Below are positions 16,195 to 25,298 of a DNA stretch of 64,000 nt, piece by piece. Source of the stretch: Clostridia bacterium (lineage in GTDB: Bacteria > Bacillota > Clostridia > Christensenellales > UBA1242). Numbering within the stretch: the stretch's first letter is position 1; each line of letters opens with the position of its first letter. The stretch lies in assembly GCA_017409005.1 (NCBI GenBank), contig JAFQTP010000003.1, positions 62,001 through 126,000 on the forward strand, given 5' to 3'. Below the pieces are notes generated by a model. It had not been told where the DNA came from. It worked only from the letters and a program-made list of their open reading frames with translations, and ran no database searches. Position numbers and translations under genes: made by a program.

Positions 16195-17185
16195 TAACAT
16201 TATTGTTGGTTCTAGAATTAGGCTTGCCCGCAATTTAAAAAACCAAGCATTTACAAACAACACCGATTTAGAAAGTGCAAACAATGTTTTAACAAGTGTT
16301 TTTAATGCTTTAAGTGATATTTCAAATTTTAATTTGTATAAATGTAAAAACTTAAAATCAGATGTTTTAGAGGAAATGCTAGAAGACCACTTAATTTCTA
16401 GCGAACTTATTAATAATTCCGATATTTCTGGTGTTGCCATAAGTGCTGATAACACAGTTTCAATTATGGTTAACGAAGAAGACCACATTAGAGAACAGTG
16501 CTTTTTAGAGGGGTTAAATCTTAAACGTGCTTACGATATTATTTCCGATATCGACCAAGAACTTGGCGCAAGTTTAAATTTTGCATACGACGACGAACTT
16601 GGGTTTTTAACTGCATGCCCAACAAATGTTGGCACCGGGCTTAGGGCTTCGGTTATGATGTTTTTACCAGGAATAACACTTACAAACAATGTTCAAGAAA
16701 TGGTTAATGCTGTTTCGTCGTTTGGTTTATGTGTTAGGGGTGCATATGGAGAAGGTAGTTCGGCTAGTGGCTATTTATTTCAAATTTCTAACCAATTTTC
16801 GTTAGGCAAAACCGAGGAAGAAATAGTACAATTAGTTGAAAGCACAGCTCTTAAAATTTGCGACCTCGAAATTAGAGCAAGAAAACTTTTGTTAGATAAT
16901 AACAAAGATTTGCTTACCGACGAAGTTTTACGTGCATATGGAGTTTTAAGTAATTGCTACAAAATTTCAACTTCTGAGGCTACTGAACTATTATCTAAGG
17001 TTAAACTTGGTGCCGATATTGATTTAATTAAACTAAAAGATTGTTCGGTTGTTTCGGAATTACTTAAAAACATTAGCCCAACCAAAATTAACAAACTAAG
17101 CCAAAAAGCGTTAACCGAAATTGAACGTGATAAATTTAGAGCCGAATATATTGGCAGGGTTATTAAAAATAACCGAATTTACTAA
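16187..17185 (+). CDS. mcsB: Protein arginine kinase McsB
   Basis: 332 residues; a guanido-phosphotransferase that marks damaged proteins on arginine for ClpC-ClpP. Motifs: SRIRLARNL at the N-terminus, the NEEDHIREQ loop, TACPTNVGTGLRASVM, and RGAYGEGSSASGYLFQISNQ near the nucleotide site. Slightly shorter than Bacillus McsB (363), mostly at the C-terminus. SD GGAGG lies within mcsA. Confidence 0.95.
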   Translation: MNSNIIVGSRIRLARNLKNQAFTNNTDLESANNVLTSVFNALSDISNFNLYKCKNLKSDVLEEMLEDHLISSELINNSDISGVAISADNTVSIMVNEEDHIREQCFLEGLNLKRAYDIISDIDQELGASLNFAYDDELGFLTACPTNVGTGLRASVMMFLPGITLTNNVQEMVNAVSSFGLCVRGAYGEGSSASGYLFQISNQFSLGKTEEEIVQLVESTALKICDLEIRARKLLLDNNKDLLTDEVLRAYGVLSNCYKISTSEATELLSKVKLGADIDLIKLKDCSVVSELLKNISPTKINKLSQKALTEIERDKFRAEYIGRVIKNNRIY

Positions 17186-17203
17186 AATTTAAAGGAGAAT
17201 AAC

Positions 17204-19774
17204 ATGGCATACGGAATTAGACTTACTGAAAGTGTAAATCGTGCAATACAAAATGCAGGAAAAATTGCACTTTTATATTCTAACTATCAAATTGGAACCG
17301 AGCATTTACTTTATGGACTTGCATCGGTTAAAGATAGTGTTGCTAGCAAAATCCTTGGTAATTATGGCGTAAATCATAACAAAATTGAAGAGGTTTTTGC
17401 TAAAAGTAAACCTAAACAAAGCAATTTAATTTTGCAAAGTTCAATCGATTTTACACCACGAACTAAAGAGGCTTTTGTTTTAGCCAACCAGTTTGCAATG
17501 CAAATTGGACACAACTTTGTTGGAACCGAGCATTTGCTTGTGTCGTTGCTACTTCAAGACGATAGTTATGCTGTAAATATTTTAAAACGAAGTTTTAAAG
17601 TTAACATTAACGACCTTAAAAATACAATTTTACAGGTGTTAAAAGCCGAAACTTCAACAAACTATAATAGCCAACTTAATTCTAATTTTGATTTTGGATA
17701 TTCAACACCACAACATAACACTTATTCAAATAATAATCCATATGCTAATGGTGGCGATTATCAAGGCAATGTTAATGCAGGTTATAATTCTAGTTTTAAC
17801 AACGTGGGAAGTGGTTTGCCTAAAGACCTTTTAGAAATGGGGCAAGACTTAACTGCAAGGGCTAGAGCAAATAAAATTGACCCTATTATTGGGCGTGATG
17901 AAGAAACCGAACGAATTATTGAAATTTTGTGTCGTAAAACTAAAAATAATCCGGTGTTAATTGGCGAAGCTGGTGTTGGTAAAAGTGCAGTTGTTTATGG
18001 TTTGGCACTTCGAATTGCCAAAGGTGAAGTTCCAGAACTGCTTAAAAACAAAACCATATTCTCGCTTGAACTTGGTGGGCTTATGGCTGGCACAAAATAT
18101 AGAGGCGAGTTAGAAGAAAGACTTAAAAACTTAATTAATGTTATAACTCAAAATCGCGATATAATTGTGTTTATCGATGAAATTCACACACTTATGCAAG
18201 TTGGTTCTGATAAAGGCGAAATTAATCCTGCCGATATGTTAAAACCATATCTTGCTCGTGGCGAGTTTCAAACCATTGGTGCAACCACCACCGATGAATA
18301 TCGTAAGTTTATTGAAAAAGATAAAGCGTTAGAACGTAGGTTTCAGCCAATTATGGTAAATCCGCCATCAGTTGATGATACTATTAAAATTTTAAAAGGT
18401 TTGCGTGATAGTTACGAAGCATTCCATAAAGTTAAAATAACCGACGAAGCAATTGAAGCGGCAGCAAAATTAAGCGACCGCTACATTATGGACAGAAGCC
18501 TTCCAGATAAGGCTATCGACTTAATTGACGAAGCAAGCAGTAAAGCAAAAGTTCATGTAAACCAAAAACCTGCCGAACTTGCTGCACTTGAAGAAGAAAT
18601 TGCAAAATATGAAGTTGAGAAAAAAGAAGCACTAATTTCCGATAACTTTGAAAAAGCTGCAAATTTCAGAGATAAAATTCGTGATGCTGTTAACCGCAAA
18701 AAAGTATTAGAAGAAAAGCTTGTTGCAACTAACGCTAGCGCAACCATCACCGAAAACGATATTTGTGCTGTTATTAGTAAATGGACTGGTATTCCTGTAA
18801 CTAAAGTTACCGAAAGCGAAAAACAAAGACTTCTAAATCTTGAATCAATTTTGCACAAACGTGTTATTGGTCAAGACGAAGCAATTACTGCTGTTAGCAA
18901 GGCAATTAGGCGTGCTAGAATTGGTTTAAAGGAAAACAACAGGCCAATTGGAAGTTTTATGTTCCTAGGTCAAACCGGTGTTGGTAAAACCGAACTATGC
19001 AAAGCTTTAGCCGAAGCAATGTTTGATAACGAAAACAATGTTATTAGGCTAGATATGAGCGAATATATGGAAAAACATAGTGTGTCTAAACTAATTGGTT
19101 CGCCTCCAGGATATGTTGGTTTCGACGAAGGCGGACAATTAACTGAACAAGTAAGGCACAAACCTTATTCAGTTGTTTTATTCGACGAAATTGAAAAAGC
19201 ACACCCAGATGTGTTTAATATGCTGCTTCAAATTTTAGACGATGGTAGATTAACCGATAGTCAAGGCAGAACCGTAAGTTTTAAAAATACTATTATAATT
19301 TTAACTTCAAATGTTGGCGTTTCAGAACTTCCTAAAAAGCAAACAAAACTTGGCTTTGATGTTTCAAACGAATCAACAAGCGTAGACCACGAACAAATGA
19401 AAGAAGTTTTATTAAATGCACTTCGTCGTAAATTTAAGCCAGAGTTTATTAACCGAATTGATGTTGTAACTGTGTTCCATGCTTTATCGTACGAACAAAT
19501 TGCGCAAATTGCAAAAATATTTATTTCAAATTTAAATAAACGTTTAAACAAGCAAGGCGCAAGCCTAAAAGTTACCGAAAGTGCACTTAAATATTTAATT
19601 GAAAAAGGGTATAATCCAGAATATGGTGCAAGGCCGCTTCGTAGATTAATTGAACAAGAAATTGAAGACCGCATTGCTGAATATATTTTAGAAAACAAAT
19701 TAGAGCCAGGTGCAGTTGTTGTTATTAGTGCAAAAGATAACAATTTGGTTTTAAGTTTTGATAAAAAGAAATAA
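17204..19774 (+). CDS. clpC: AAA+ unfoldase ClpC
   Basis: 856 residues. Unfolds proteins, including arginine-phosphorylated ones, for ClpP. Double Clp-N repeat (residues 3-147), AAA1 with GEAGVGKSA, a UVR-type coiled middle domain (EEEIAKYEVEKKEALISDNF) and AAA2 with GQTGVGKTE, then the C-terminal ClpB-small domain. Between the N domain and AAA1, residues 151-204 form an Asn/Gly/Tyr-rich linker, longer and more polar than usual. SD AAGGAG precedes ATG 17204. Last gene of the CtsR operon. Confidence 0.96.
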   Translation: MAYGIRLTESVNRAIQNAGKIALLYSNYQIGTEHLLYGLASVKDSVASKILGNYGVNHNKIEEVFAKSKPKQSNLILQSSIDFTPRTKEAFVLANQFAMQIGHNFVGTEHLLVSLLLQDDSYAVNILKRSFKVNINDLKNTILQVLKAETSTNYNSQLNSNFDFGYSTPQHNTYSNNNPYANGGDYQGNVNAGYNSSFNNVGSGLPKDLLEMGQDLTARARANKIDPIIGRDEETERIIEILCRKTKNNPVLIGEAGVGKSAVVYGLALRIAKGEVPELLKNKTIFSLELGGLMAGTKYRGELEERLKNLINVITQNRDIIVFIDEIHTLMQVGSDKGEINPADMLKPYLARGEFQTIGATTTDEYRKFIEKDKALERRFQPIMVNPPSVDDTIKILKGLRDSYEAFHKVKITDEAIEAAAKLSDRYIMDRSLPDKAIDLIDEASSKAKVHVNQKPAELAALEEEIAKYEVEKKEALISDNFEKAANFRDKIRDAVNRKKVLEEKLVATNASATITENDICAVISKWTGIPVTKVTESEKQRLLNLESILHKRVIGQDEAITAVSKAIRRARIGLKENNRPIGSFMFLGQTGVGKTELCKALAEAMFDNENNVIRLDMSEYMEKHSVSKLIGSPPGYVGFDEGGQLTEQVRHKPYSVVLFDEIEKAHPDVFNMLLQILDDGRLTDSQGRTVSFKNTIIILTSNVGVSELPKKQTKLGFDVSNESTSVDHEQMKEVLLNALRRKFKPEFINRIDVVTVFHALSYEQIAQIAKIFISNLNKRLNKQGASLKVTESALKYLIEKGYNPEYGARPLRRLIEQEIEDRIAEYILENKLEPGAVVVISAKDNNLVLSFDKKK

Positions 19775-19780
19775 TAAATT

Positions 19781-19810
19781 AAAGAGTCTAAATAATTTAG
19801 GCTCTTTCTT
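19781..19810 (+). terminator. Terminator of the ctsR-clpC operon
   Basis: AAAGAGTCTAAAT/TTTAGGCTCTTT stem. Confidence 0.8.
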
Positions 19811-19859
19811 TGTTTAATTTATAAACCTACTAAATTTATAAAAACATGAATAACATTGT

Positions 19860-19888
19860 TTGCGTGATAGGTTAAAATTTGTTACAAT
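19860..19888 (+). promoter_or_regulatory. Promoter of hpf
   Basis: TTGCGT (19860-19865), 17-nt spacer, TACAAT (19883-19888). Confidence 0.6.
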
Positions 19889-19914
19889 TAATATATAAAA
19901 ACAGGAGGCAAAAT

Positions 19915-20448
19915 ATGAAAATATCTTACACCGCAAAAAATTATAATATTTCTGAAAAATTTAAAGAAATATTAGAAAAAAAACTTAATAAACTAGAAAA
20001 ATATTTTGACGATGATGTTACTGTTAAAGTTAACTGCATTGAGCAAGCAAAGCAAAACAAACTAGAACTAACAATTAACTCTAAAGGCATGTTTTTCCGT
20101 TCTGAAGTTTCAAGCGACAATATGTATAACAACATCGATTTGGCTCTTCCAAAAATTGAAAAACAAATTGTTAAACAAGGTTCTAAGTTTAAAACAAAAC
20201 TTAAAAAGGATGCCTTCCTAACCAACGAATTTATGTTTATAGATGCTGTTGAGGAACCAAAATCAACACCTAAACTAGTTAAAACTAAAAAGTTTGAACT
20301 AGATCCACTTACTGTTGAAGATGCCGAAGCTTATATGGAAGCATTAGACCATAACTTCTATGTGTTCTTAAATGCTGAAACTGGCAATGTAAACATTATT
20401 TACAAACGTAACGATAAAAACTATGGTTTAATTGAAGTTACTTACTAA
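19915..20448 (+). CDS. hpf: Ribosome hibernation promoting factor, long form
   Basis: 177 residues. Binds the 30S subunit and pairs ribosomes into inactive 100S dimers. N-terminal HPF/YfiA domain (KISYTAKNYNISEKFKEI..., about residues 1-100); C-terminal dimerisation domain (KTKKFELDPLTVEDAEAYME...YKRNDKNYGLIEV), which defines the long form found in Firmicutes. ATG 19915 follows AGGAGG; the upstream extension lies in the promoter. Monocistronic. Confidence 0.94.
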   Translation: MKISYTAKNYNISEKFKEILEKKLNKLEKYFDDDVTVKVNCIEQAKQNKLELTINSKGMFFRSEVSSDNMYNNIDLALPKIEKQIVKQGSKFKTKLKKDAFLTNEFMFIDAVEEPKSTPKLVKTKKFELDPLTVEDAEAYMEALDHNFYVFLNAETGNVNIIYKRNDKNYGLIEVTY

Positions 20449-20459
20449 AATTTAATATT

Positions 20460-20491
20460 TAAGGGCTTAACTTTAGTTAAGCCTTTTTTTA
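20460..20491 (+). terminator. Terminator of hpf
   Basis: AAGGGCTTAAC/TTAAGCCTTTTT stem with a 5-nt loop. Confidence 0.85.
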
Positions 20492-20566
20492 TTAAACAAT
20501 TAAAAAACAACTAATAATTAACATTTGTTATAGTTAAAAATTAACAAAACAAAAGTGGTTTTTAAG

Positions 20567-20595
20567 TTGTAGAAACATTTAAATTTTAGTATAAT
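20567..20595 (+). promoter_or_regulatory. Promoter of the ABC ATPase and PucR-HTH pair
   Basis: TTGTAG (20567-20572), 17-nt spacer, TATAAT (20590-20595), with a leader of about 40 nt. Confidence 0.65.
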
Positions 20596-20639
20596 ATACA
20601 CAGGTTTAGTTTTAGTTAATTTGAACAAAGGAAATTTTT

Positions 20640-21284
20640 ATGTTAAGTGTTAATAATGTTTATTTAAAATACACAAAAGAATTTAATACTTTAAACAACA
20701 TCAATCTAAAAATTGAAACTGGCGAACACGTTGTTTTGTTCGGTGAAAAAGAAAGTGGAAAAAGCAGTTTAATTAGGGTTATTGCTGGGCTTGAAAAAGT
20801 TACTAGTGGCGATGTTCTAATTAAAAACATTGATGTAAAAAAATTAAACCTAAAAACTGACGTAAGTCTTGGATATATTAGTGCACTTAGTGCATTTTTA
20901 GAAAAAAAGACTGTTGCACAAAACTTGGCTTATGTTTTAAAAATTAGAAAGCTCGATAAAGATGATATTAACAGCAAAGTTAACGGAATTATTTTATCGT
21001 ATGGGTTAGAAGGCCTTAAAGATAGAAAGCTTAAAGACTTAAGCGATTTTGATAGAATGCGCGTTGCAATTGCAAGGCTAAATTTACGTAAACTAGATTT
21101 TTTAATTTGCGACGATATTTTTGAAAATTTTGCAGAGGCCGATGCACTAAAACTATCTAAAATGATTAATGTGCTTATCGACCAAAACGAATGCACCAGC
21201 ATTGTTGCAGTTTCAAATACCAAAATTGCAAAACAATTTAAAGGTAGGGTTGTAACCTTAAAATTTGGTTCAATAATTGATTAA
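20640..21284 (+). CDS. Orphan ABC-type ATPase with degenerate signature motif
   Basis: 214 residues. Walker A GEKESGKSS (about 38-46) and Walker B LDFLICDD are present. The ABC signature LSGGQ is replaced by LSDFDR, and the residue after the Walker B aspartate is Asp rather than Glu. No permease gene is nearby. It may be a weak or non-transport ABC ATPase acting as a sensor; this is inference. AAAGGA precedes ATG 20640. It is followed after 15 nt by a PucR-type HTH gene. Confidence 0.75.
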   Translation: MLSVNNVYLKYTKEFNTLNNINLKIETGEHVVLFGEKESGKSSLIRVIAGLEKVTSGDVLIKNIDVKKLNLKTDVSLGYISALSAFLEKKTVAQNLAYVLKIRKLDKDDINSKVNGIILSYGLEGLKDRKLKDLSDFDRMRVAIARLNLRKLDFLICDDIFENFAEADALKLSKMINVLIDQNECTSIVAVSNTKIAKQFKGRVVTLKFGSIID

Positions 21285-21299
21285 GAGGGATTTTTACAC

Positions 21300-21665
21300 A
21301 TGGCAAAAAATATAGAAAACACTGAACTTAGAGATAAATGCTTAAACTTGTTTTCAAGCAAAAATATTTTTTATAATTGCGGACCAGAACTTATTAACGA
21401 ATATAAAAAAGTGTTTGCAGTAAAATCGGTTAATTCGCTGTTATCCGATGAAGACCTTGTTAAAACAGCAACCTTATTTTTTGAAAATAGTTTAAATATT
21501 TCAACAGCAAGCAAGGTTGGGTTTATGCATCGCAACACATTAATTTATAGATTAGATAAAATTCAAAAACTAATTGGTTTAGATATTCGTAATTTTAACG
21601 ATGCAGTTGTTTTTGAAAATTTACTTTTGTTTTACGAAATGATTAAATCTGGCGAACAAAACTAA
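21300..21665 (+). CDS. PucR/CdaR-type HTH regulator, C-terminal domain only
   Basis: 121 residues. The C-terminal half is the PucR helix-turn-helix (TATLFFENSLNISTASKVGF, then HRNTLIYRLDKIQKL and GLDIRNFNDAVVFENLL). The N-terminal about 50 residues are short and lack the usual sensor domains. Likely DNA-binding partner of the adjacent orphan ABC ATPase, with which it is co-transcribed; the target is unknown. A GAGGG SD lies about 10 nt upstream. Confidence 0.8.
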   Translation: MAKNIENTELRDKCLNLFSSKNIFYNCGPELINEYKKVFAVKSVNSLLSDEDLVKTATLFFENSLNISTASKVGFMHRNTLIYRLDKIQKLIGLDIRNFNDAVVFENLLLFYEMIKSGEQN

Positions 21666-21687
21666 AGCATATTTTAACATAAAAACT

Positions 21688-21726
21688 AAACGATTGATTT
21701 TTATAATCAATCGTTTTTTTATTTTT
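21688..21726 (+). terminator. Terminator of the ABC ATPase/HTH pair
   Basis: AAACGATTGAT/ATCAATCGTTT stem, then TTTTATTTTT. Confidence 0.85.
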
Positions 21727-21779
21727 AAACTTGGCTTAGTTTGTAAAATTGGCAAGTGTTTTTTATTAAATTTAATGAG

Positions 21780-22238
21780 CTAATCAACTTTTTTATAATT
21801 ATCAATTTCGCTCGAGCTACTAAAAACATCAGTTGTAGCACTTGCTGTTTTTGTTTTGTTAAGGCTTGTAAAAATTTTAAGTAAGTCGTTAATTTTTAAA
21901 TTGCCACCACCATTAATTAGCGGAATAAGTTTTCCAATAAGCTCGTTTTTGCCACCGCCTAAATTATTAAGTAAGGGAAGCACTGTGTTAAAATCAACAT
22001 TTTCATTTAAATTAAATCCACTAAAGTTGTTTGGTGCGTTTTTAGTATTTTCATTATCGCTTTTACTTTTTGCTTCTGAGTTGTTGCTTAAAACAGGTTT
22101 TGTGAAGGCATTGGTGTGTCCTTCTTTAATATCACGTTTTAGTTGTTCTTGTCCTTGCTTGGTATATTTTAATGGTAGTTCGCCATAAGGGTAGTAAGTT
22201 GTTGGCGCGTAACCAAAATTGTTTTGTTTGTTATTCAT
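21780..22238 (-). CDS. Hypothetical protein, Asn-rich
   Basis: 152 residues. Not recognised. The N-terminus is Tyr/Pro-rich (APTTYYPYGELPLKY), the middle is charged and Asn-rich, and residues about 85-125 hold two Leu-rich amphipathic helices separated by Gly runs (NLGGGKNEL, NGGGNLKINDLL). No signal peptide or membrane span. AGGTGAG precedes the ATG. Divergent from the 22314 gene across a 75-bp promoter region, which suggests linked regulation. Low-complexity, tyrosine-rich starts like this occur in spore coat proteins, but that is only a guess. Confidence 0.6.
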   Translation of the reverse strand: MNNKQNNFGYAPTTYYPYGELPLKYTKQGQEQLKRDIKEGHTNAFTKPVLSNNSEAKSKSDNENTKNAPNNFSGFNLNENVDFNTVLPLLNNLGGGKNELIGKLIPLINGGGNLKINDLLKIFTSLNKTKTASATTDVFSSSSEIDNYKKVD

Positions 22239-22313
22239 TTTTGCTCACCTAAAATAAATGTCAATATATTATATGTTTGCATATATATAATTAGTGAATA
22301 TTTGGAGGGGAAA

Positions 22314-22598
22314 ATGAAGTTTAGTGAATTTGAACCAAGCGGCATAGACGAATTAGAAAAACAAAAAATTGAAAATCCAGAGCAAGTTAAATCAGTTGAG
22401 GAACAATTAAAAAAATATGAAAATTTAAGCCAGCAAGAACTAATGCAAGAATTTTTAAAAGAAAGCAAAAAGCAAAAACAAAGTGGAAACTTAAACTCAG
22501 AAAGTTTAGAAAATATTAAACAAACACTAACGCCGTTTTTAAATGATAATCAGCAACAAAAGTTAAACGAACTATTAGGAATTATTAACAATGATTAA
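22314..22598 (+). CDS. Hypothetical small helical protein
   Basis: 94 residues, highly charged and Gln-rich, predicted all-helical (EQLKKYENLSQQELMQEFLK). Not recognised. The strong SD GGAGGGG before ATG 22314 sets the start. Overlaps the following subtilase gene by 8 nt, so the two are translationally coupled. It could be a partner or inhibitor of the protease. Confidence 0.7.
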   Translation: MKFSEFEPSGIDELEKQKIENPEQVKSVEEQLKKYENLSQQELMQEFLKESKKQKQSGNLNSESLENIKQTLTPFLNDNQQQKLNELLGIINND

Positions 22599-23745
22599 TA
22601 AAATTGACCCAACAATTTTACAGATTGTTGAAACAATGAATAATAACTCTGCACATCTTGATTGTGTTGTTTATGCAAACAATTTTTTGCAAAGTAGGTT
22701 TTTATTTAAGAGGTTACATAAATTAAATAATGTGCACGAGTTTCCATTTATTAATGCGTTCGGTGTTAAGCTAACACCCTTAGAAATTAGCAAGGTTGCA
22801 TCGTTAAATGCAGTTAGTTATATAACAAGCAGTTTAAAAGTTCAAACACAAATTAATGTTGCTAAACAAGTTATTGAACTAGGCTCTTCAAACTTGGCTC
22901 ATGATTTTTGTTGTGTTGTTATTGATACTGGTTTTAGTCCGTGTATTGATATGTGTGTTCCGCATAGTCGGTTGGTTAATTTTGTTGATTTTATAAACAA
23001 CAAAACTATTCCGTACGACGATAACGGTCATGGAACATTTGTTACAAACATGCTTGCTGGTTCAGGTGTTGTTAGTAATGGTAAATATGCAGGTATTGAC
23101 GCAAACGCTAATGTTATTGTCATAAAAGCACTAGATAAAAACGGCGAAACGGGTGTTATTAATATTTTAAAGGCGATGCAGTGGATTTTAGATAATAAGC
23201 AAAAATACAACATAAAAGTTGTTTGCATGAGTTTTGGTAGCATGGTTTTAACAAAAAGCGACCCGCTTATTTTGGGAGCTGAAGCTCTGTGGAATAATGG
23301 TTTAACTGTGGTTGCTGCAGCAGGTAATAGTGGGCCAGAATTTGATACTATTAAGTCGCCAGGTGCAAGCAGTAAAATAATTACTGTTGGTGCAATTAAT
23401 GATAACAGAATTGGCGATAGTTTTAATGTTAACAATTTTGAGGTTGCCGAGTTTTCTAGCCGTGGTCCTGCTCTGGGAAATTATAAGCCTGATGTTGTTG
23501 CTCCTGGTGTTAACATAAGGGGAGCCTGCAGTTTTCAGTTAACAAAACAACATTATATGACCATGAGCGGAACAAGTGTTGCTACACCAATTGTTGCTGG
23601 CATTTGTAGTTTGTTAATTTCTAAAAATGGAAATTTAAAACCAAACGATATTAAACACATATTGCTTAACAACACAATTAAACTTGGTGCCGATAAAAAC
23701 ACTGAAGGGTTTGGTTTAATTAATTGTAGTAACTTTGTATTTTAA
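22591..23745 (+). CDS. Subtilisin-family (S8) serine protease, AprX-like
   Basis: 384 residues. Catalytic triad present: Asp112 in VVIDTG, His147 in NGHGTFV, Ser329 in GTSVATP; the oxyanion Asn246 is in AAAGNSGP. No signal peptide is visible, so it probably acts inside the cell, like AprX. Residues 1-100 may form a short pro-domain or an N-terminal cap. Translationally coupled to the small helical protein upstream. Confidence 0.9.
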   Translation: MINKIDPTILQIVETMNNNSAHLDCVVYANNFLQSRFLFKRLHKLNNVHEFPFINAFGVKLTPLEISKVASLNAVSYITSSLKVQTQINVAKQVIELGSSNLAHDFCCVVIDTGFSPCIDMCVPHSRLVNFVDFINNKTIPYDDNGHGTFVTNMLAGSGVVSNGKYAGIDANANVIVIKALDKNGETGVINILKAMQWILDNKQKYNIKVVCMSFGSMVLTKSDPLILGAEALWNNGLTVVAAAGNSGPEFDTIKSPGASSKIITVGAINDNRIGDSFNVNNFEVAEFSSRGPALGNYKPDVVAPGVNIRGACSFQLTKQHYMTMSGTSVATPIVAGICSLLISKNGNLKPNDIKHILLNNTIKLGADKNTEGFGLINCSNFVF

Positions 23746-23747
23746 AT

Positions 23748-23782
23748 AAAAGATTGCTTAATGGTGTTAAGCAATCTTTTTT
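23748..23782. terminator. Bidirectional terminator between the subtilase and cysteine desulfurase genes
   Basis: AAAAGATTGCTTA/TAAGCAATCTTTT, with an A run on one side and a T run on the other. It serves both converging genes. Confidence 0.85.
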
Positions 23783-24882
23783 AATAGTTTAATTAATTTG
23801 TTAATTTCGGTTAGTTTATTAAAATAACTTATCGATACTCTAATTGTTCCGGTGTTTAGTGTTTTTAAATTTTTATGTGCTAGTGGTGCACAATGTAATC
23901 CGCCTCTAACGCAAACATTGTGTTCGCTTAAATAATTAACAACATCGCTTGCGCTTTTATTTTTTAAATTAAAACTAATAACTCCGCTTTTAATGCAACT
24001 TGTGTATAGTGTAATGTTTTTGTTTTGATTTAAGTAACCATATAATTTGGTTGCAAGTTTTAAAGTTTTTTTATTAATTTTTTCTTGGTGCTTTTCAACA
24101 AAACTAATTCCGCCATCTAATGCCATTATTCCAACAAGGTTAATGGTTCCTGCTTCAAGTTTGTCAGGGTAGTAGTTTGGCATGTTTGGGTTTTCACTTT
24201 CGGTTCCGCTTCCGCCAAACTTAATTGGATTTGGCTCGGTGTTGTTAATAACCAAAGCGCCTATGCCTTGAGTTCCAAACAAACCTTTGTGCCCAGCTAG
24301 TGCTAAAAAATTTATATTGTAATTTTCCATATCAATTTTTTCATGCCCAGCACTTTGTGCTCCGTCAACTAAAAACAAGATTCCGTTAGTCTTACAAAAC
24401 TCGCCAATTGGTTTTAAATTTGTTGTTGTGCCTGTAACATTGCTTGTGTGGTTTACAACAATTAATTTTGTGTTTGGTTTAACTAAAGGTTTAATTTGCT
24501 CTATAGTTATGTTATTATAACAATTTGGTGTAACTACTGAGTATGTTACATTTTTTTCTTTTAAACTATTAATAGTTCGTAAAACTGCATTATGTTCGAA
24601 TGTTGTAATAATAACATGGTCATTTTGTTTTAGTGTGCCAAGCAGGGCATAGTTAATTGCTTCTGTGCAGTTATAGGTATACACAACATTTGCGTTTTGA
24701 GGTGCATTTACAAATTTTTTAATGTGCTCACGACAATCTAAAACTTTTAGCCCTGCTTTAATGCTAAGCTTATGGCTTCCGCGTGATGGATTGGCATTAA
24801 ACAGTGTTAGTGCTTTAATAACTTCAAAAATAGTTCTAATAGGTTTTTTTCGTGTTGTTGCAGCGTTATCTAAATAAATCAT
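23767..24882 (-). CDS. Cysteine desulfurase family protein (class V aminotransferase)
   Basis: 371 residues. PLP enzyme that takes sulfur (or selenium) from cysteine. YLDNAATT start, FEHNA, DGAQSAGH and the PLP lysine in LAGHKGLFG are visible. The persulfide cysteine lies in VRGGLHCAPLAHK, a SufS/CsdA-like setting (TIGR01977-type). It is not next to iscU or sufU but diverges from a DUF3343 gene whose family is proposed to carry Se or S, which suggests a dedicated sulfur or selenium relay. Confidence 0.9.
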   Translation of the reverse strand: MIYLDNAATTRKKPIRTIFEVIKALTLFNANPSRGSHKLSIKAGLKVLDCREHIKKFVNAPQNANVVYTYNCTEAINYALLGTLKQNDHVIITTFEHNAVLRTINSLKEKNVTYSVVTPNCYNNITIEQIKPLVKPNTKLIVVNHTSNVTGTTTNLKPIGEFCKTNGILFLVDGAQSAGHEKIDMENYNINFLALAGHKGLFGTQGIGALVINNTEPNPIKFGGSGTESENPNMPNYYPDKLEAGTINLVGIMALDGGISFVEKHQEKINKKTLKLATKLYGYLNQNKNITLYTSCIKSGVISFNLKNKSASDVVNYLSEHNVCVRGGLHCAPLAHKNLKTLNTGTIRVSISYFNKLTEINKLIKLLKKIA

Positions 24883-24968
24883 TGTAGTTTATCCGCCTAT
24901 GACATAAATTTGTTCTTTTTAATAGTATATAGAAAGAGCAAAATTTTTGTTAAACGGAGTAGTTTGTT

Positions 24969-25229
24969 ATGTATGTACTAGCAGTGTTTTTAAACAGAAA
25001 CGAAACTTTAAAGTTTGAGCGTGCACTAAAGCAAAAAGGTGTTAATGCAATGGTGGTTTCAACGCCAAAAGGTCTTGGCAGTTCGTGTTCGGTTTCGGTT
25101 AAGTTTTACTTAAAAGATGTTTCTAAAGCCAGATATTTACTAATTGTTGGAAATTATAAAAGCTTTAATCATTTTTTTAAAATTAATATTTCTAAAAATG
25201 GTGTTTCTTATGAAATTATTAATATTTAA
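24969..25229 (+). CDS. DUF3343 putative Se/S carrier protein
   Basis: 86 residues. Matches the DUF3343 pattern: an N-terminal FxN/S strand, then VSTPKGLGSSCSVSVKF with the single conserved cysteine that could hold a persulfide. GGAG lies upstream of ATG 24969. Divergent from the cysteine desulfurase, its likely donor. The C-terminal YKSFNHFFKINISKNG is basic. Confidence 0.75.
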   Translation: MYVLAVFLNRNETLKFERALKQKGVNAMVVSTPKGLGSSCSVSVKFYLKDVSKARYLLIVGNYKSFNHFFKINISKNGVSYEIINI

Positions 25230-25283
25230 CTATGTTAAATAAAATAATACTTGAAAAATTTGGTTTATTAGTTTAATATATTT

Positions 25284-25292
25284 TGGTATAAT
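25284..25292 (+). promoter_or_regulatory. Extended -10 directly before nth
   Basis: TGG-TATAAT ends 6 nt before the ATG, so transcription should begin at or next to the start codon. Confidence 0.6.
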
Positions 25293-25298
25293 TGCAAT

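Noticed and set aside
20640..21284. Complete ABC transporter
   Set aside because: No membrane permease gene is adjacent, and the ATPase signature motif is degenerate.
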